A stretch of 62,902 nt of DNA from Candidatus Nitrosotalea sp. TS (GTDB taxonomy: Archaea > Thermoproteota > Nitrososphaeria > Nitrososphaerales > Nitrosopumilaceae). Below the pieces are notes generated by a model that had not been told where the DNA came from, ran no database searches, and saw nothing but the letters and a program-made list of their open reading frames with translations. The translations under genes were made by a program, and so were the position numbers. Shown here in pieces: positions 30,883 to 39,292 of this stretch. Each line of letters starts with the position of its first letter. Positions within the stretch are counted from its first letter, which is position 1. The DNA lies in assembly GCF_011319465.1 (NCBI RefSeq), contig NZ_RCMB01000019.1:1-62902 (forward strand), in the 5' to 3' direction.

Positions 30883-31017
30883 CTAAACCATGGTGTTAAA
30901 CTCTTTGCAATCACATTTTTTTCCATCAGAATTTACATGGATGCAATATCCGTGAGGAAAATGATCATGTCTGGGATGACTGCAATCTATCCTATTGCAT
31001 ATCTCGTAAAGACTCAT
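30883..31017 (-). CDS. 44-aa Cys/His-rich microprotein
   Basis: An ATG-started frame encodes four cysteines and five histidines in 44 residues (ICNRIDCSHPRHDHFPHGYC then KKCDCKEF), a likely zinc-binding fold. No family is recognised. It lies between cdc48 and the gene at 31137, antisense to neither. The density of metal ligands and the clean ATG-to-TAG frame make it a credible gene. Confidence 0.55.
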   Translation of the reverse strand: MSLYEICNRIDCSHPRHDHFPHGYCIHVNSDGKKCDCKEFNTMV

Positions 31018-31107
31018 CCTTTAGTGTAGTTTTGGTAGGATAAAGAGAATGCGGTTGACTCAAGACACTATGTTATCATGCATGGATTTACACATATTCG
31101 ACCAAAC

Positions 31108-31115
31108 TTAATATT
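31108..31115 (+). promoter_or_regulatory. TATA-like box for the gene at 31137
   Basis: TTAATATT is centred about 26 nt before the GTG start and supports that start as leaderless. Confidence 0.45.
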
Positions 31116-31136
31116 GTTAGATGGCAAAACAAACTC

Positions 31137-31397
31137 GTGTTTCCAGAACATTGTTCAATTAGGAAAAATGGACAAGACTGTCCAATGCCGCCAGAGTTTG
31201 TCATTTCTATAAAATCTAAGGATGATGAATACATGGTTGGAGTCACATGTGACAACCACAAGAAAATGTTTGTTGATAGACTGGGTTCCTTACAGAAAGA
31301 AGGTAAAGTTCCGCAAGGATCGATTCACTTTGCAGATCTAAAACCCGTGGGAACAAGTTGTATTAAAATCGACCCAAACGACCTGATTCAACTTTAA
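31137..31397 (+). CDS. Conserved hypothetical protein, 86 aa, Cys-containing
   Basis: GTG-started protein with CSIRKNGQDCPMPPEF near the start and GVTCDNHKKM in the middle; the three cysteines and a histidine could bind zinc. The rest alternates short beta strands. I do not recognise the family. The 3' end overlaps the convergent dehydrogenase gene by about 35 bp. Confidence 0.7.
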   Translation: MFPEHCSIRKNGQDCPMPPEFVISIKSKDDEYMVGVTCDNHKKMFVDRLGSLQKEGKVPQGSIHFADLKPVGTSCIKIDPNDLIQL

Positions 31398-32349
31398 CTT
31401 GGTAGATTGGTTTTTTTCCAGCAAGTGAGAGAATCAAGTTTTTTACTGTTATTTCTGCCATCTCTCTTCTGGTTTCTACGGTTGCGCTTCCAATATGCGG
31501 AGTTATCAGCACGTTTCTTAATCCTGTTAAATGATTTGAAATGCCTATGGGTTCATTTTGAAATACATCCAAGGCAGCACCTGCGATAATTTTTTTCTTT
31601 AATGCTGCCACAAGGTCCTTTTCATTTATTATCTTGCCTCGTGCTGTGTTTACTAGAAAAGAAGTTTTCTTCATGCTCTTGAGCCGTTTCAGATTCACTA
31701 TCTCATGTGTCTTTGGTGTATATGGAGCATGGATGCTTACTACATCACTTCTTCTGAACAACTCATCAAGTGAAACATATTTTGCATTCAACCTCTTTTC
31801 TTCTTGAGGGGAAAGCCTTTTTCTGTTGTGGTATAACAATTTCATCTCAAAACCAAGTGCTCTTTTTGCAACTGCCTTGCCTATTCTTCCCATTCCAAAT
31901 ATGCCTAGGGTTTTTCCGGAGAGATCCGTGCCAAGAAACTCGTATGGCCCAAATATGGTTCTCCATTCATTTTTGCGAATCAGTCTGTCTCCCTCGCAGA
32001 CTCTTCGAAATAGAGCTAGTACGAGTGCCACGGTAAGATCTGCTGTAGCCTTTGTAAGTACCTCTGGGGTATAACTTACAGTAATTCCTTTTTTTAATGC
32101 GGTATTGACATCAATGTGGTTGTAACCAACACTAAAAGTAGAGATTGCCTTGAGCCTAGTTCCTGCATTTATTACATCTGAATCGATTCTGTCGTATGGA
32201 TAACAAATTAAGCCATCTTTGTCCTTTATTTTGGAGATGAGTGAATCCTTCGATATTGGAATCTTTCCAGTATGGATCTCAACTTGGTATCTCTTCTTCA
32301 ATTCTTTTACTGCAAAATCGTGCAGACGTCGAGTAAGCAAAATCTTCAT
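31363..32349 (-). CDS. D-isomer-specific 2-hydroxyacid dehydrogenase
   Basis: NAD(P)-dependent reductase of the glyoxylate/hydroxypyruvate reductase and phosphoglycerate dehydrogenase superfamily. The Rossmann motif is GIFGMGRIGKAVA, and the catalytic Arg (VNTARG), Glu (FQNEPIG) and His (TPHIGSATVETR) are all present. At about 328 aa without an ACT domain it is more like glyoxylate/hydroxypyruvate reductase than SerA. ATG at 32349 fits the family N-terminus MKILLTRRL; an in-frame GTG lies four codons upstream. Confidence 0.88.
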   Translation of the reverse strand: MKILLTRRLHDFAVKELKKRYQVEIHTGKIPISKDSLISKIKDKDGLICYPYDRIDSDVINAGTRLKAISTFSVGYNHIDVNTALKKGITVSYTPEVLTKATADLTVALVLALFRRVCEGDRLIRKNEWRTIFGPYEFLGTDLSGKTLGIFGMGRIGKAVAKRALGFEMKLLYHNRKRLSPQEEKRLNAKYVSLDELFRRSDVVSIHAPYTPKTHEIVNLKRLKSMKKTSFLVNTARGKIINEKDLVAALKKKIIAGAALDVFQNEPIGISNHLTGLRNVLITPHIGSATVETRREMAEITVKNLILSLAGKKPIYQVKVESGRLGRF

Positions 32350-32386
32350 TGAAAAAAGCACTCAAAAGGTCATTATAAAAACTCAT

Positions 32387-32394
32387 TTATAACA
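32387..32394 (+). promoter_or_regulatory. TATA-like box for the microprotein at 32416
   Basis: TTTATAAC is centred 26 nt before the TTG start. Confidence 0.4.
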
Positions 32395-32415
32395 AGTCTG
32401 TATAATAATATTGAA

Positions 32416-32550
32416 TTGAAACACAAAGAAGAGTTTGCAGTTTGTGTTCAATGTAGTAATCCAATTGAAAAATGTGTTTGTGTTTGTCCATTTTGTGGCG
32501 AGCGTGATAAATGTGAGTGTGCATTGTTTGATGCTGCTACCGGCGGTTAA
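32416..32550 (+). CDS. 44-aa cysteine-rich microprotein
   Basis: Starting at TTG, the product has eight cysteines in 44 residues, in CVQCSNPIEKCVCVCPFCGE then KCEC. The CxxC...CxCxCxxC spacing suggests one or two zinc ribbons or a small iron-sulfur site. No family is recognised. A TATA-like box is placed for a leaderless message. It precedes the 2-oxoacid oxidoreductase genes by about 55 bp but has a separate promoter. Confidence 0.6.
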   Translation: MKHKEEFAVCVQCSNPIEKCVCVCPFCGERDKCECALFDAATGG

Positions 32551-32573
32551 GTCGCAAAATAGGAATTATAGCA

Positions 32574-32583
32574 TTATTAATAT
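32574..32583 (+). promoter_or_regulatory. TATA-like box for korA
   Basis: TTATTAATAT lies about 27 nt before the GTG start at 32606. Confidence 0.45.
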
Positions 32584-32605
32584 TTGATGACTGTCTAGAT
32601 TCGTC

Positions 32606-34521
32606 GTGGCGTCAATAGATTTAACGTGGGTTATAGGCGGCCCTCAGGGAGGCGGCGTTGAATCTGCAGCTAATATCTTTGCTGGTGCCTGTGCTGGATG
32701 CGGTCTGAAAATTTTTGGAAAAAGAGAATATTATTCTAATATCAAGGGAGAGCATAGCTATTTCGGGGTAAGGGTTTCCGACAAGGAAGTTCGTTCTAAT
32801 ATATCTGGAATTACAATGCTTGCGGCATTTGACGCAGAAACTCTGTTCAGACATACTGATGATGTACACGATGACGGCGCAATTGTATACGAGTCTGATC
32901 TTGAGCAGGTTAAGATTGACGAAATCCCGACTCTTGACAAGCCATTCAAAGAAAGATTAGAGAAATATCTTTTGTCAAAGAATAAACCGTTTACTGTACA
33001 TGGAGTATTGGAAGCAGCAAAAGAAAGAGGCGTCATTTTGTATCCTGTATCCTTTAAGACAATACTTTCTACTCTGGCAGATGAAATGAATAATCCTACC
33101 ATTCGAGGAATGTTTCGAATGTTAAATGTCCTATCTGTGTCGGTATCAATTGGTTTGCTGGGTTTACCGCCTGACACTCTGTTACGATCTGTGGATAAGG
33201 TCTTTTCAAGCAAGCCCAAGATTGCAGAGATGAATAAACATGCCGCAAACTATGCATATAATTATGCGACAGCCAAATATCAGAAATTCAAATATCAACT
33301 ATCTCCAATTCAAAGTAACTCTGATGTTATTCTAGTACAAGGTTTCCAATCTACTGGTCTTGGAAAATTAGCTGCTGGATGCAGGATTTCAATCATACTA
33401 TCCAATTACACCCGCATCCGACGAAAGCGTATTTTTGGAATCAAATGAAACATTTGATGTTGAAAATAATAGGCCAGGCTCTACCATAATAGTACAAACA
33501 GAAGATGAAATTTCAGCAATAGGAATGTTGATTGGGGCTGCATTGACAGGTGCAAGGGCTGCAACTAGTACCTCAGGTCCTGGATTTTCTCTTATGGCAG
33601 AAGCGCTTGGTTGGGCTGGAATAAACGAAGTGCCAATTGTAGTTACACTATACCAAAGAAGCGGTCCCTCAACAGGACTTCCTACTAGACATGGACAAGA
33701 CGATCTGCTCTTTGCGATATATGCAGGCCACGGTGATTTTCCTAGAATTGTTTATGCGTCAGGTGATACTGAAGAGGGATTTTATGATGCCGCAGAATGT
33801 TTCAATTTTGCAGAAACATTCCAAATGCCTGTAATTCACATGATGGATAAATTCATTGCAAGTACTGTGTCAACTGTAAAAAGATTTGATCCAACAAAGG
33901 TTACAATTGAACGAGGCAAGCTCTTAGAGAAAATCGTTGATGATAATTACCTGCGTTTTGCCCCCTCTGAAGATGGCATATCGCCAAGATCTAAGCTAGG
34001 GCTTGAAAATGGTATATTCTGGAATACCGGAGATGAAAGCGATGAACAAGGTCATATCTCCAGAAGATCCAGTGAATAGAATGTACAAGATGGACAAGCG
34101 AGCAAAGAAGATTGAGGTGGCGTTAGAAACAATTCCAAAGGAAGATCAAGCGGTAAATCATGGAATTTCTGACTTTTGTATCGTAAGCTGGGGCTCTACC
34201 AAAGGCCCAATTCTTGATGCAATTGAAATGCTGAAAAAAGACAACTATAACGTTGGGTTTATACAAGTAAAACTATTGCATCCGTTCCCACAAGATCATG
34301 TCAAATCTTTGCTAAAAGGCGTCAAAACCATAATAGACGTGGAAGCAAATTACTCTGCTCAACTAGGAACATTACTAAATGAAAATTTGGACCGTAAAGT
34401 TGACTATTATATTCTCAAGTATACTGGAAGAGCAATGACTTGTACGGAATTATATGAGTCAATTAAAAAAATAATAGACGGAAAGGCGGAGAAAAGACAG
34501 GTGTTATCATATGGCGTCTAA
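32606..34521 (+). CDS. korA: 2-oxoacid:ferredoxin oxidoreductase, fused gamma-alpha subunit (two frameshifts)
   Basis: Oxidatively decarboxylates 2-oxoacids (probably 2-oxoglutarate and/or pyruvate) to acyl-CoA, reducing ferredoxin. The N-terminal gamma domain ([19 protein letters not shown]) is fused to the alpha domain. Removing one base near 33385 restores the YPITPASDE motif of archaeal enzymes. A second surplus base, in CC at 34060-34061, interrupts the linker (restored [15 protein letters not shown]). About 638 residues, GTG start. Overlaps korB by 11 bp, so the pair forms the two-subunit enzyme seen in Sulfolobus and haloarchaea. Substrate range cannot be read from sequence. Confidence 0.9.
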
Positions 34522-35476
34522 TTTATCAGATTACAAAACCGAGGTGCACAATGACTGGTGTCCCGGCTGTGGCGATTTTGGAATTGTAAGCGCTATTCAG
34601 ATGGCGCTTGCAGAAATGGCAATACCTCGTCACAAGGCTGCGATCTTTTCAGGAGTCGGATGTTCTGGCAAGACGTCTCATTTCGTAAATGTCTATGGTG
34701 TACACACGCTACACGGAAGAGTAATGACTTTTGCGCAAGGCGCCAAGCTTGCAAATCCGGAAATGACAATAGTTGCTGCAGGTGGTGATGGAGATGGATT
34801 GGGTATAGGTGCAGGACATTTTGTAGCAGCAGGAAGAAGAAATGTGGACATGACCTATATCATATTCAATAATGGTGTCTATGGCTTGACAAAAGGGCAA
34901 GCTTCTCCAACTCTTAAGCTTGGCTTGAAGACAAAATCGCTTCCAGAACCTAACGTAAACCAATCCGTGAATCCAATTGCATTGGCAATAGCTAGCGGTT
35001 TTACATTTGTTGCACGAGGATATGCATATGATGTCAGGCAACTAAAAGATCTAATCGTTGCAGCCGTGAAACATAGAGGACTTTCTTTTCTTGATGTCTT
35101 ACAACCATGTCCTACGTATAATGACATTAACACAAGAGATTGGTTTGCAGGAATGGATAATGTTGACGAAATAACAAAGAAACCGCGTCCACGAATCTAC
35201 AAGTTGGAGGATACTGGGTATGATCCAATTGTGCATATAGATTCACCAGATGAAGAAAATGAAAAGTTAACACAAGCCCTCATAAAGTCAAATGAATGGG
35301 ACTCAAAAATCCCAACTGGAATATTTTATAAAAATGAGATGATTGCTCCATATGATGAAAGGATAGCGGATAGAATTCCAAACTATCTTGAAAATCCTCC
35401 GGCATATCAAGAAATTTCATCAAACGGCAAACCCATAACAGATATTTCAAAAATTCTAGATTCACTTCAAGTCTAA
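34511..35476 (+). CDS. korB: 2-oxoacid:ferredoxin oxidoreductase, beta subunit
   Basis: Thiamine-diphosphate subunit. The TPP motif is [13 protein letters not shown]...[11 protein letters not shown]. Cluster ligands C17 and C20 (WCPGCGD), C51 (GVGCSGKT) and a Cys in LQPCPTYND bind the [4Fe-4S] cluster. 321 aa, unbroken. Translationally coupled to korA. Confidence 0.93.
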   Translation: MASNLSDYKTEVHNDWCPGCGDFGIVSAIQMALAEMAIPRHKAAIFSGVGCSGKTSHFVNVYGVHTLHGRVMTFAQGAKLANPEMTIVAAGGDGDGLGIGAGHFVAAGRRNVDMTYIIFNNGVYGLTKGQASPTLKLGLKTKSLPEPNVNQSVNPIALAIASGFTFVARGYAYDVRQLKDLIVAAVKHRGLSFLDVLQPCPTYNDINTRDWFAGMDNVDEITKKPRPRIYKLEDTGYDPIVHIDSPDEENEKLTQALIKSNEWDSKIPTGIFYKNEMIAPYDERIADRIPNYLENPPAYQEISSNGKPITDISKILDSLQV

Positions 35477-35598
35477 GGTGAGTTTTTTCCTGTAAAGAAT
35501 AATCTGTACGTTCTTGATACTAGTGACCCAATTTGTTAAATCCCATTAACGACAATGATATAAGTTATTAGCATGATGAACAGAAGAGTAGTTCTACA

Positions 35599-36033
35599 TT
35601 GAATTTAGAGGAAGTTAACAAGATATTCCGCAAATCAATTATCAAGGGATACTTCGAGCCTAGCCTTCTGAACCTGGATTTTAAAAAGTCAAGCATAAAA
35701 CATCCCACCATGAGAGATGATGGTCTCATGCAAACAAATTTTCTTCATCTGTTCTTTGATATTGAAACCGGCTCTGACTATCCTGATGGTGACGAGTGGT
35801 TTATGGCAGAATTTCTCTTTCCTTACAATATCAAACTTCCTGATAGCCTGAAAGGTCCAGATTACTTTAGTACCATATCAGTTGGTGAAGGAAAGAATTT
35901 CTGGAGACATCGAGAACTCATCAGATACAAATACGGTAAATCAAAGAAGCTTGAAGAGTCTTTAGATTTTATAGAAAAAAAATATCGCGAATTGAACTCT
36001 CTACTAGAACCTTTGGAAAAAGAAATCAAGTAA
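35599..36033 (+). CDS. Hypothetical protein, 144 aa
   Basis: No recognised family. Mixed alpha/beta with an acidic central stretch (DIETGSDYPDGDEWFMAEF) and a helical, charged C-terminus (LEESLDFIEKKYRELNSL). No signal or membrane segments. The TTG start has a TATA-like ATATAAG about 38 nt upstream. Convergent with the next gene, overlapping by 8 bp. Confidence 0.65.
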   Translation: MNLEEVNKIFRKSIIKGYFEPSLLNLDFKKSSIKHPTMRDDGLMQTNFLHLFFDIETGSDYPDGDEWFMAEFLFPYNIKLPDSLKGPDYFSTISVGEGKNFWRHRELIRYKYGKSKKLEESLDFIEKKYRELNSLLEPLEKEIK

Positions 36034-36565
36034 TTTTCCATTCGTTTTGTGAAAACGTATAAGTTTCATTTTCTGACGTAGCTGAATTGATATTCCATCT
36101 CCCAGTTCTATCATCAAAATAATACATAACTTCTGTGATGCTGGCAGGTATCTTGTGTGGATCAAGATGATAAGGAAGAAGTTCCAAAACAAAATCTGTT
36201 TTTTCTATGGCTGCATCAAACAAATTTCTATTGTCTAGATCTAGCGTGAACTTTATGCTTGGCTTGCCAATGAATTTCATGTAAATTCGCAGTGTTTTTC
36301 CTCCTCCTCGTCGTCTTTTCAATTCTTTTAGAATTGCCTTGAACTTGTCCCATCTTGCATTTCCAAACCACTTGAAGAAGGCATCACTGAATGCAAGAGG
36401 AAAAACGATATCAATCATTGTGGTAAAATCCTCGTCAGGCTGTTCTTGTGAATCTTCCTCTACTTGGAACAAGCTATGGAGCAGGCTGTATAGAACTTCT
36501 AATTCCCAAGGGGATACTCCATAGAATTTTAGCGAAAGAGGAAGCTTGGCTGCACTCATCAACAT
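36026..36565 (-). CDS. Hypothetical protein, 179 aa
   Basis: Unrecognised soluble protein with a helical first half containing an acidic patch (VEEDSQEQPDEDFTTM), a basic segment KRRRGGGKTLRIY and a C-terminal beta region. The first residues LKFYGVSPWELEVLYSLL look like an amphipathic helix. It shares the minus strand with the unknown genes that follow, but sits 100 bp from them. Confidence 0.65.
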   Translation of the reverse strand: MLMSAAKLPLSLKFYGVSPWELEVLYSLLHSLFQVEEDSQEQPDEDFTTMIDIVFPLAFSDAFFKWFGNARWDKFKAILKELKRRRGGGKTLRIYMKFIGKPSIKFTLDLDNRNLFDAAIEKTDFVLELLPYHLDPHKIPASITEVMYYFDDRTGRWNINSATSENETYTFSQNEWKIT

Positions 36566-36666
36566 GTAATTCTAAAAAATTCTAATTAAAGTTTCAATCT
36601 TATTTTAGGAATAGATCTTGGTTTCTACTCGTCCAAGTCCAAATTCTACCCTGCATTGGCATATTT

Positions 36667-37095
36667 CTAAATGGCGTACAAATGACTGATTATGTGGAAT
36701 CTGATTAGTTCGTTTGCCCTTTTGTATTGGTATTCCAGGTCTCCTATTTTTGCATAATAGATATCGTCTAGAATCTCCTTTTCCTCTCTTGTTACCCTTC
36801 TGTCTAGTAGGTTGTCATAACTGGGTCCATCATAAAATATCATCTTGGTAAGTTCTATGGCCTTGTATGCAAATGAATTGTTATGCAAAACAGCATTTCT
36901 CTTCTTTGTTCCAATTGCTTCTCCAATAAAGCAATGTTTACTGTTTTCCTGTCTTAGCGTATCGTTGACTATGGATGATGATATGGCGAGTCTTTGTGTC
37001 TGGGAAAGATGATTCCACAGGTACTCGACTTTTTTCAGGTATTCTAGCTCATGTGTATCTAGTCGATGGCTGTTGTCATACCATGACATTGCCAT
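36667..37095 (-). CDS. Hypothetical protein, 142 aa
   Basis: Mostly helical soluble protein with several aromatic-rich helices (ELEYLKKVEYLWNHLSQTQR). No metal motif or catalytic signature is evident. ATG start. The coding frame is uninterrupted in an otherwise error-rich region, which supports it being real. Confidence 0.6.
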   Translation of the reverse strand: MAMSWYDNSHRLDTHELEYLKKVEYLWNHLSQTQRLAISSSIVNDTLRQENSKHCFIGEAIGTKKRNAVLHNNSFAYKAIELTKMIFYDGPSYDNLLDRRVTREEKEILDDIYYAKIGDLEYQYKRANELIRFHIISHLYAI

Positions 37096-37161
37096 GTATT
37101 ATCTAGGCAGAGGATTGATTTAAGATTTGAACGGCAATGATTGTCCTGTCTTGTAAGAGGG

Positions 37162-37713
37162 CTAGATTGTCAGTATGTACTTGAAGAGGTACAGGATGCC
37201 TGTTGCTCCTATGAAAAATACCATTGGCTTCCAAGCCAAAACTGGAAAGCTTGGGGTTTTAAGCTGAACCTTGTAATTGTCAACAATTGCCTTGACATAT
37301 TTTCTTATTCTTTCATTCCATATTTTGTATTCAATTTGATGCTTCTTGAGGAGAGACTCTATTTCGTACAAGACTGGCGTTCGCTGGCAAAAGAGGTGCT
37401 GCAAATAGTCTCGCGAAACCTCAACTTCGGCCTGTATTGCTACCAGCCCTTTTTTCATTTCAAGCAGCCTGACATGCATCTCCCAGGGCTTTTTCAGTTT
37501 CAATGAAAGGCCGTGGCCTATCTGCAGTGTCTGCTTGTGCTCAAACTTGACATGAGTAAAACCCTCATGAGCGAAGACTTTCAGCAATTCGTCAACGCTT
37601 TTCTTTACTACGATGGTGAGCTGTTCTACTCCGTTCTTGTCCACTTTTACCATCTCACTCATTCCATCTAGGAGTGATACCGTCTTTGGATACCGGGTGA
37701 AGAATTCCACCAT
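37162..37713 (-). CDS. Hypothetical protein with C-terminal membrane helix, 183 aa
   Basis: Soluble alpha/beta domain (residues 1-150) then one C-terminal hydrophobic segment (WKPMVFFIGATGILYLFKYI), so it is probably tail-anchored facing the cytoplasm. The pattern VKKSVDELLKVFAHEGFTHVKF suggests a ferredoxin-like or START-like small domain, without certainty. The start is ATG; an in-frame stop lies five codons upstream. It lies 41 bp after cofE on the same strand, and a shared transcript is likely. Confidence 0.65.
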   Translation of the reverse strand: MVEFFTRYPKTVSLLDGMSEMVKVDKNGVEQLTIVVKKSVDELLKVFAHEGFTHVKFEHKQTLQIGHGLSLKLKKPWEMHVRLLEMKKGLVAIQAEVEVSRDYLQHLFCQRTPVLYEIESLLKKHQIEYKIWNERIRKYVKAIVDNYKVQLKTPSFPVLAWKPMVFFIGATGILYLFKYILTI

Positions 37714-37754
37714 ATGCTGCCGTCAAATCTAGCTCTATTAAAACTATGGCTGCA

Positions 37755-38525
37755 TCAGATTCTTGTTCCAAGTCCACGAACGTACACACATTGATCATAT
37801 GAAACAGCCATTTCATTCTCCTGGATTCTTCTATCTGTGAGTCTGGCACCAGAGTCTCTAATGAGTGCAGCAGGAATAGCTTCAGCTCCTTCTCCCATCT
37901 TGAGATTTGCAATGGATGCTAGATCATCTGCCACAGCTTGAAATGTAACTTTGAGTGGATTTCCGTACAAATCTTTTTGACCTCTAAGATCTGATAATGG
38001 CTCTATCCCGGCACATGCAATTGCAACACCTACAGTTCCCGACCTTGCTGGCATCAACCTGCTATCTATTATGATTATTCCAACGTGAACATTATATGTT
38101 AACAGAAATTTGCGTCTTAGCTGTTCTGATACGGCGTAAGGATCAATTGGGTATAAAATAACGTCTCCTTTTTTTGCATTAGATTTGTCAATGCCTGCAT
38201 TTGGCGCCATGATGTAATCTGAAGATGTTATAACAAATCCCGGAATCCCGCCAAAAATAACATCTGATTCTCTTAGAATAATCTCGGCTATTTTCGGTTT
38301 AATGTGAAATTTTGACGCAATAGTTCCCGCCTCCAAAGATGGAGACACTTTGTCATATTCCACTGTTCTTCCTTGAGAATTTGCAACATACTTGCTTGAT
38401 ATCACAATGACGTCTCCATCTTGAAGTTCTAATTCCTCCGTTTCAAGATCTGATTTTAGGCTCTCAAACAGATCAAACCTCTCAGCCTTTGGCAAGGACT
38501 TTATTGAAAATACTGAAAGCGACAT
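37755..38525 (-). CDS. cofE: Coenzyme F420-0:L-glutamate ligase
   Basis: Adds gamma-linked glutamates to F420-0 using GTP. 256 aa with the CofE signatures DGDVIVISSKYVANSQGR, DPYAVSEQLRR, DLYGNPLKVT and VADDLASIANLKMGEG. F420 is used by several thaumarchaeal reductases, although no other F420 biosynthesis gene is in the window. Start is ATG. It heads a minus-strand unit with the tail-anchored hypothetical gene. Confidence 0.92.
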   Translation of the reverse strand: MSLSVFSIKSLPKAERFDLFESLKSDLETEELELQDGDVIVISSKYVANSQGRTVEYDKVSPSLEAGTIASKFHIKPKIAEIILRESDVIFGGIPGFVITSSDYIMAPNAGIDKSNAKKGDVILYPIDPYAVSEQLRRKFLLTYNVHVGIIIIDSRLMPARSGTVGVAIACAGIEPLSDLRGQKDLYGNPLKVTFQAVADDLASIANLKMGEGAEAIPAALIRDSGARLTDRRIQENEMAVSYDQCVYVRGLGTRI

Positions 38526-38573
38526 GAATGATTCATAACCGAATTTACTATTTAGCGTTCTGCAGGTATGGTA

Positions 38574-39203
38574 CTATTCCGGTATACTTGATTTTTTGTT
38601 CTTTGAGATGACCTTTTTTCTGACCATGAATGCCACTATGCCTACGGCAATAGCGACAAGCACACCATCTAACAAAAGATGGTTATTGTCATTGTTGGTA
38701 GTATCTATATTGACATTAGAACTACTCTCAGATGTTGTGTTGGAAACCGTTTGGTTTGCTGTTTGTAATTCTCCTTGGGATACATAAATTGGGAAGGTAA
38801 CCTCATCAAGTGAAACTGAGTTGTCTTTTGAGAGTGCAGTGTCATTTAGATCAATTTCCACTTGATAATTTCCTGGTTTTTCAAACTCGTATGGTATTCC
38901 TACCTTTCCAGTAATTGTTGATCCTCCTGGTAATGTGAGAATCTGGCTTGTTTCATTTTTTATGATAAAGTTGTAGTAAATGTCACCACGTAGAACTTTA
39001 CTCTGTGGATCTATGAACTGAATGAGAATAACAGTAAGCTGACCTGTAACAGGATTTGCAGGAGAGGTTGAGAGGTTAACAAATGCCAGTCCTTTACTTG
39101 ATAATCTAGTCTGCGGTGCAGATTCTTCTTGCGCATAAACTGCATATTGGAATAATGATAAAAACACGATTAATACTGATAATTTTAAAAGTCTTGAAAC
39201 CAA
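38574..39203 (-). CDS. Secreted, membrane-anchored surface protein
   Basis: Signal peptide (LKLSVLIVFLSLFQYAVYAQ), an ectodomain of about 120 residues with immunoglobulin-like strands (ANPVTGQLTVILIQFIDPQS, KPGNYQVEIDL), and a Ser/Thr/Asn-rich stalk with many N-glycosylation sequons. A C-terminal membrane helix (LLLDGVLVAIAVGIVAFMV) and a basic cytoplasmic tail end the protein. Function unknown. TTG start. 209 aa. Confidence 0.75.
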   Translation of the reverse strand: MVSRLLKLSVLIVFLSLFQYAVYAQEESAPQTRLSSKGLAFVNLSTSPANPVTGQLTVILIQFIDPQSKVLRGDIYYNFIIKNETSQILTLPGGSTITGKVGIPYEFEKPGNYQVEIDLNDTALSKDNSVSLDEVTFPIYVSQGELQTANQTVSNTTSESSSNVNIDTTNNDNNHLLLDGVLVAIAVGIVAFMVRKKVISKNKKSSIPE

Positions 39204-39262
39204 CTTTTTTTAGATGATTTTCAAGGAATGTAAATCTTTGTAGGCGGCTCTTTCTGCAAACG

Positions 39263-39270
39263 TTTTAATT
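39263..39270 (+). promoter_or_regulatory. TATA-like box for the first leuC/leuD pair
   Basis: TTTTAATT is centred 26 nt before the TTG start at 39293. Confidence 0.45.
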
Positions 39271-39292
39271 TCTAAAAAAGATATTTCTTTTA

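Noticed and set aside
32606-34521. Programmed frameshifting in korA, secY or rrp4
   Set aside because: No slippery heptamer with a downstream structure was seen, and the breaks differ in place and context while sharing only the surplus-base pattern.
35477-35598. Hidden RNA gene in the 120-bp gap after korB
   Set aside because: No tRNA fold, C/D boxes or stable stem could be found; it holds a TATA-like ATATAAG for the next gene and nothing else clear.
37655-37912. Minus-strand 85-aa frame between cofE and the tail-anchored protein
   Set aside because: It runs out of frame through the 3' end of cofE and the start of the next gene, both of which are complete without it.
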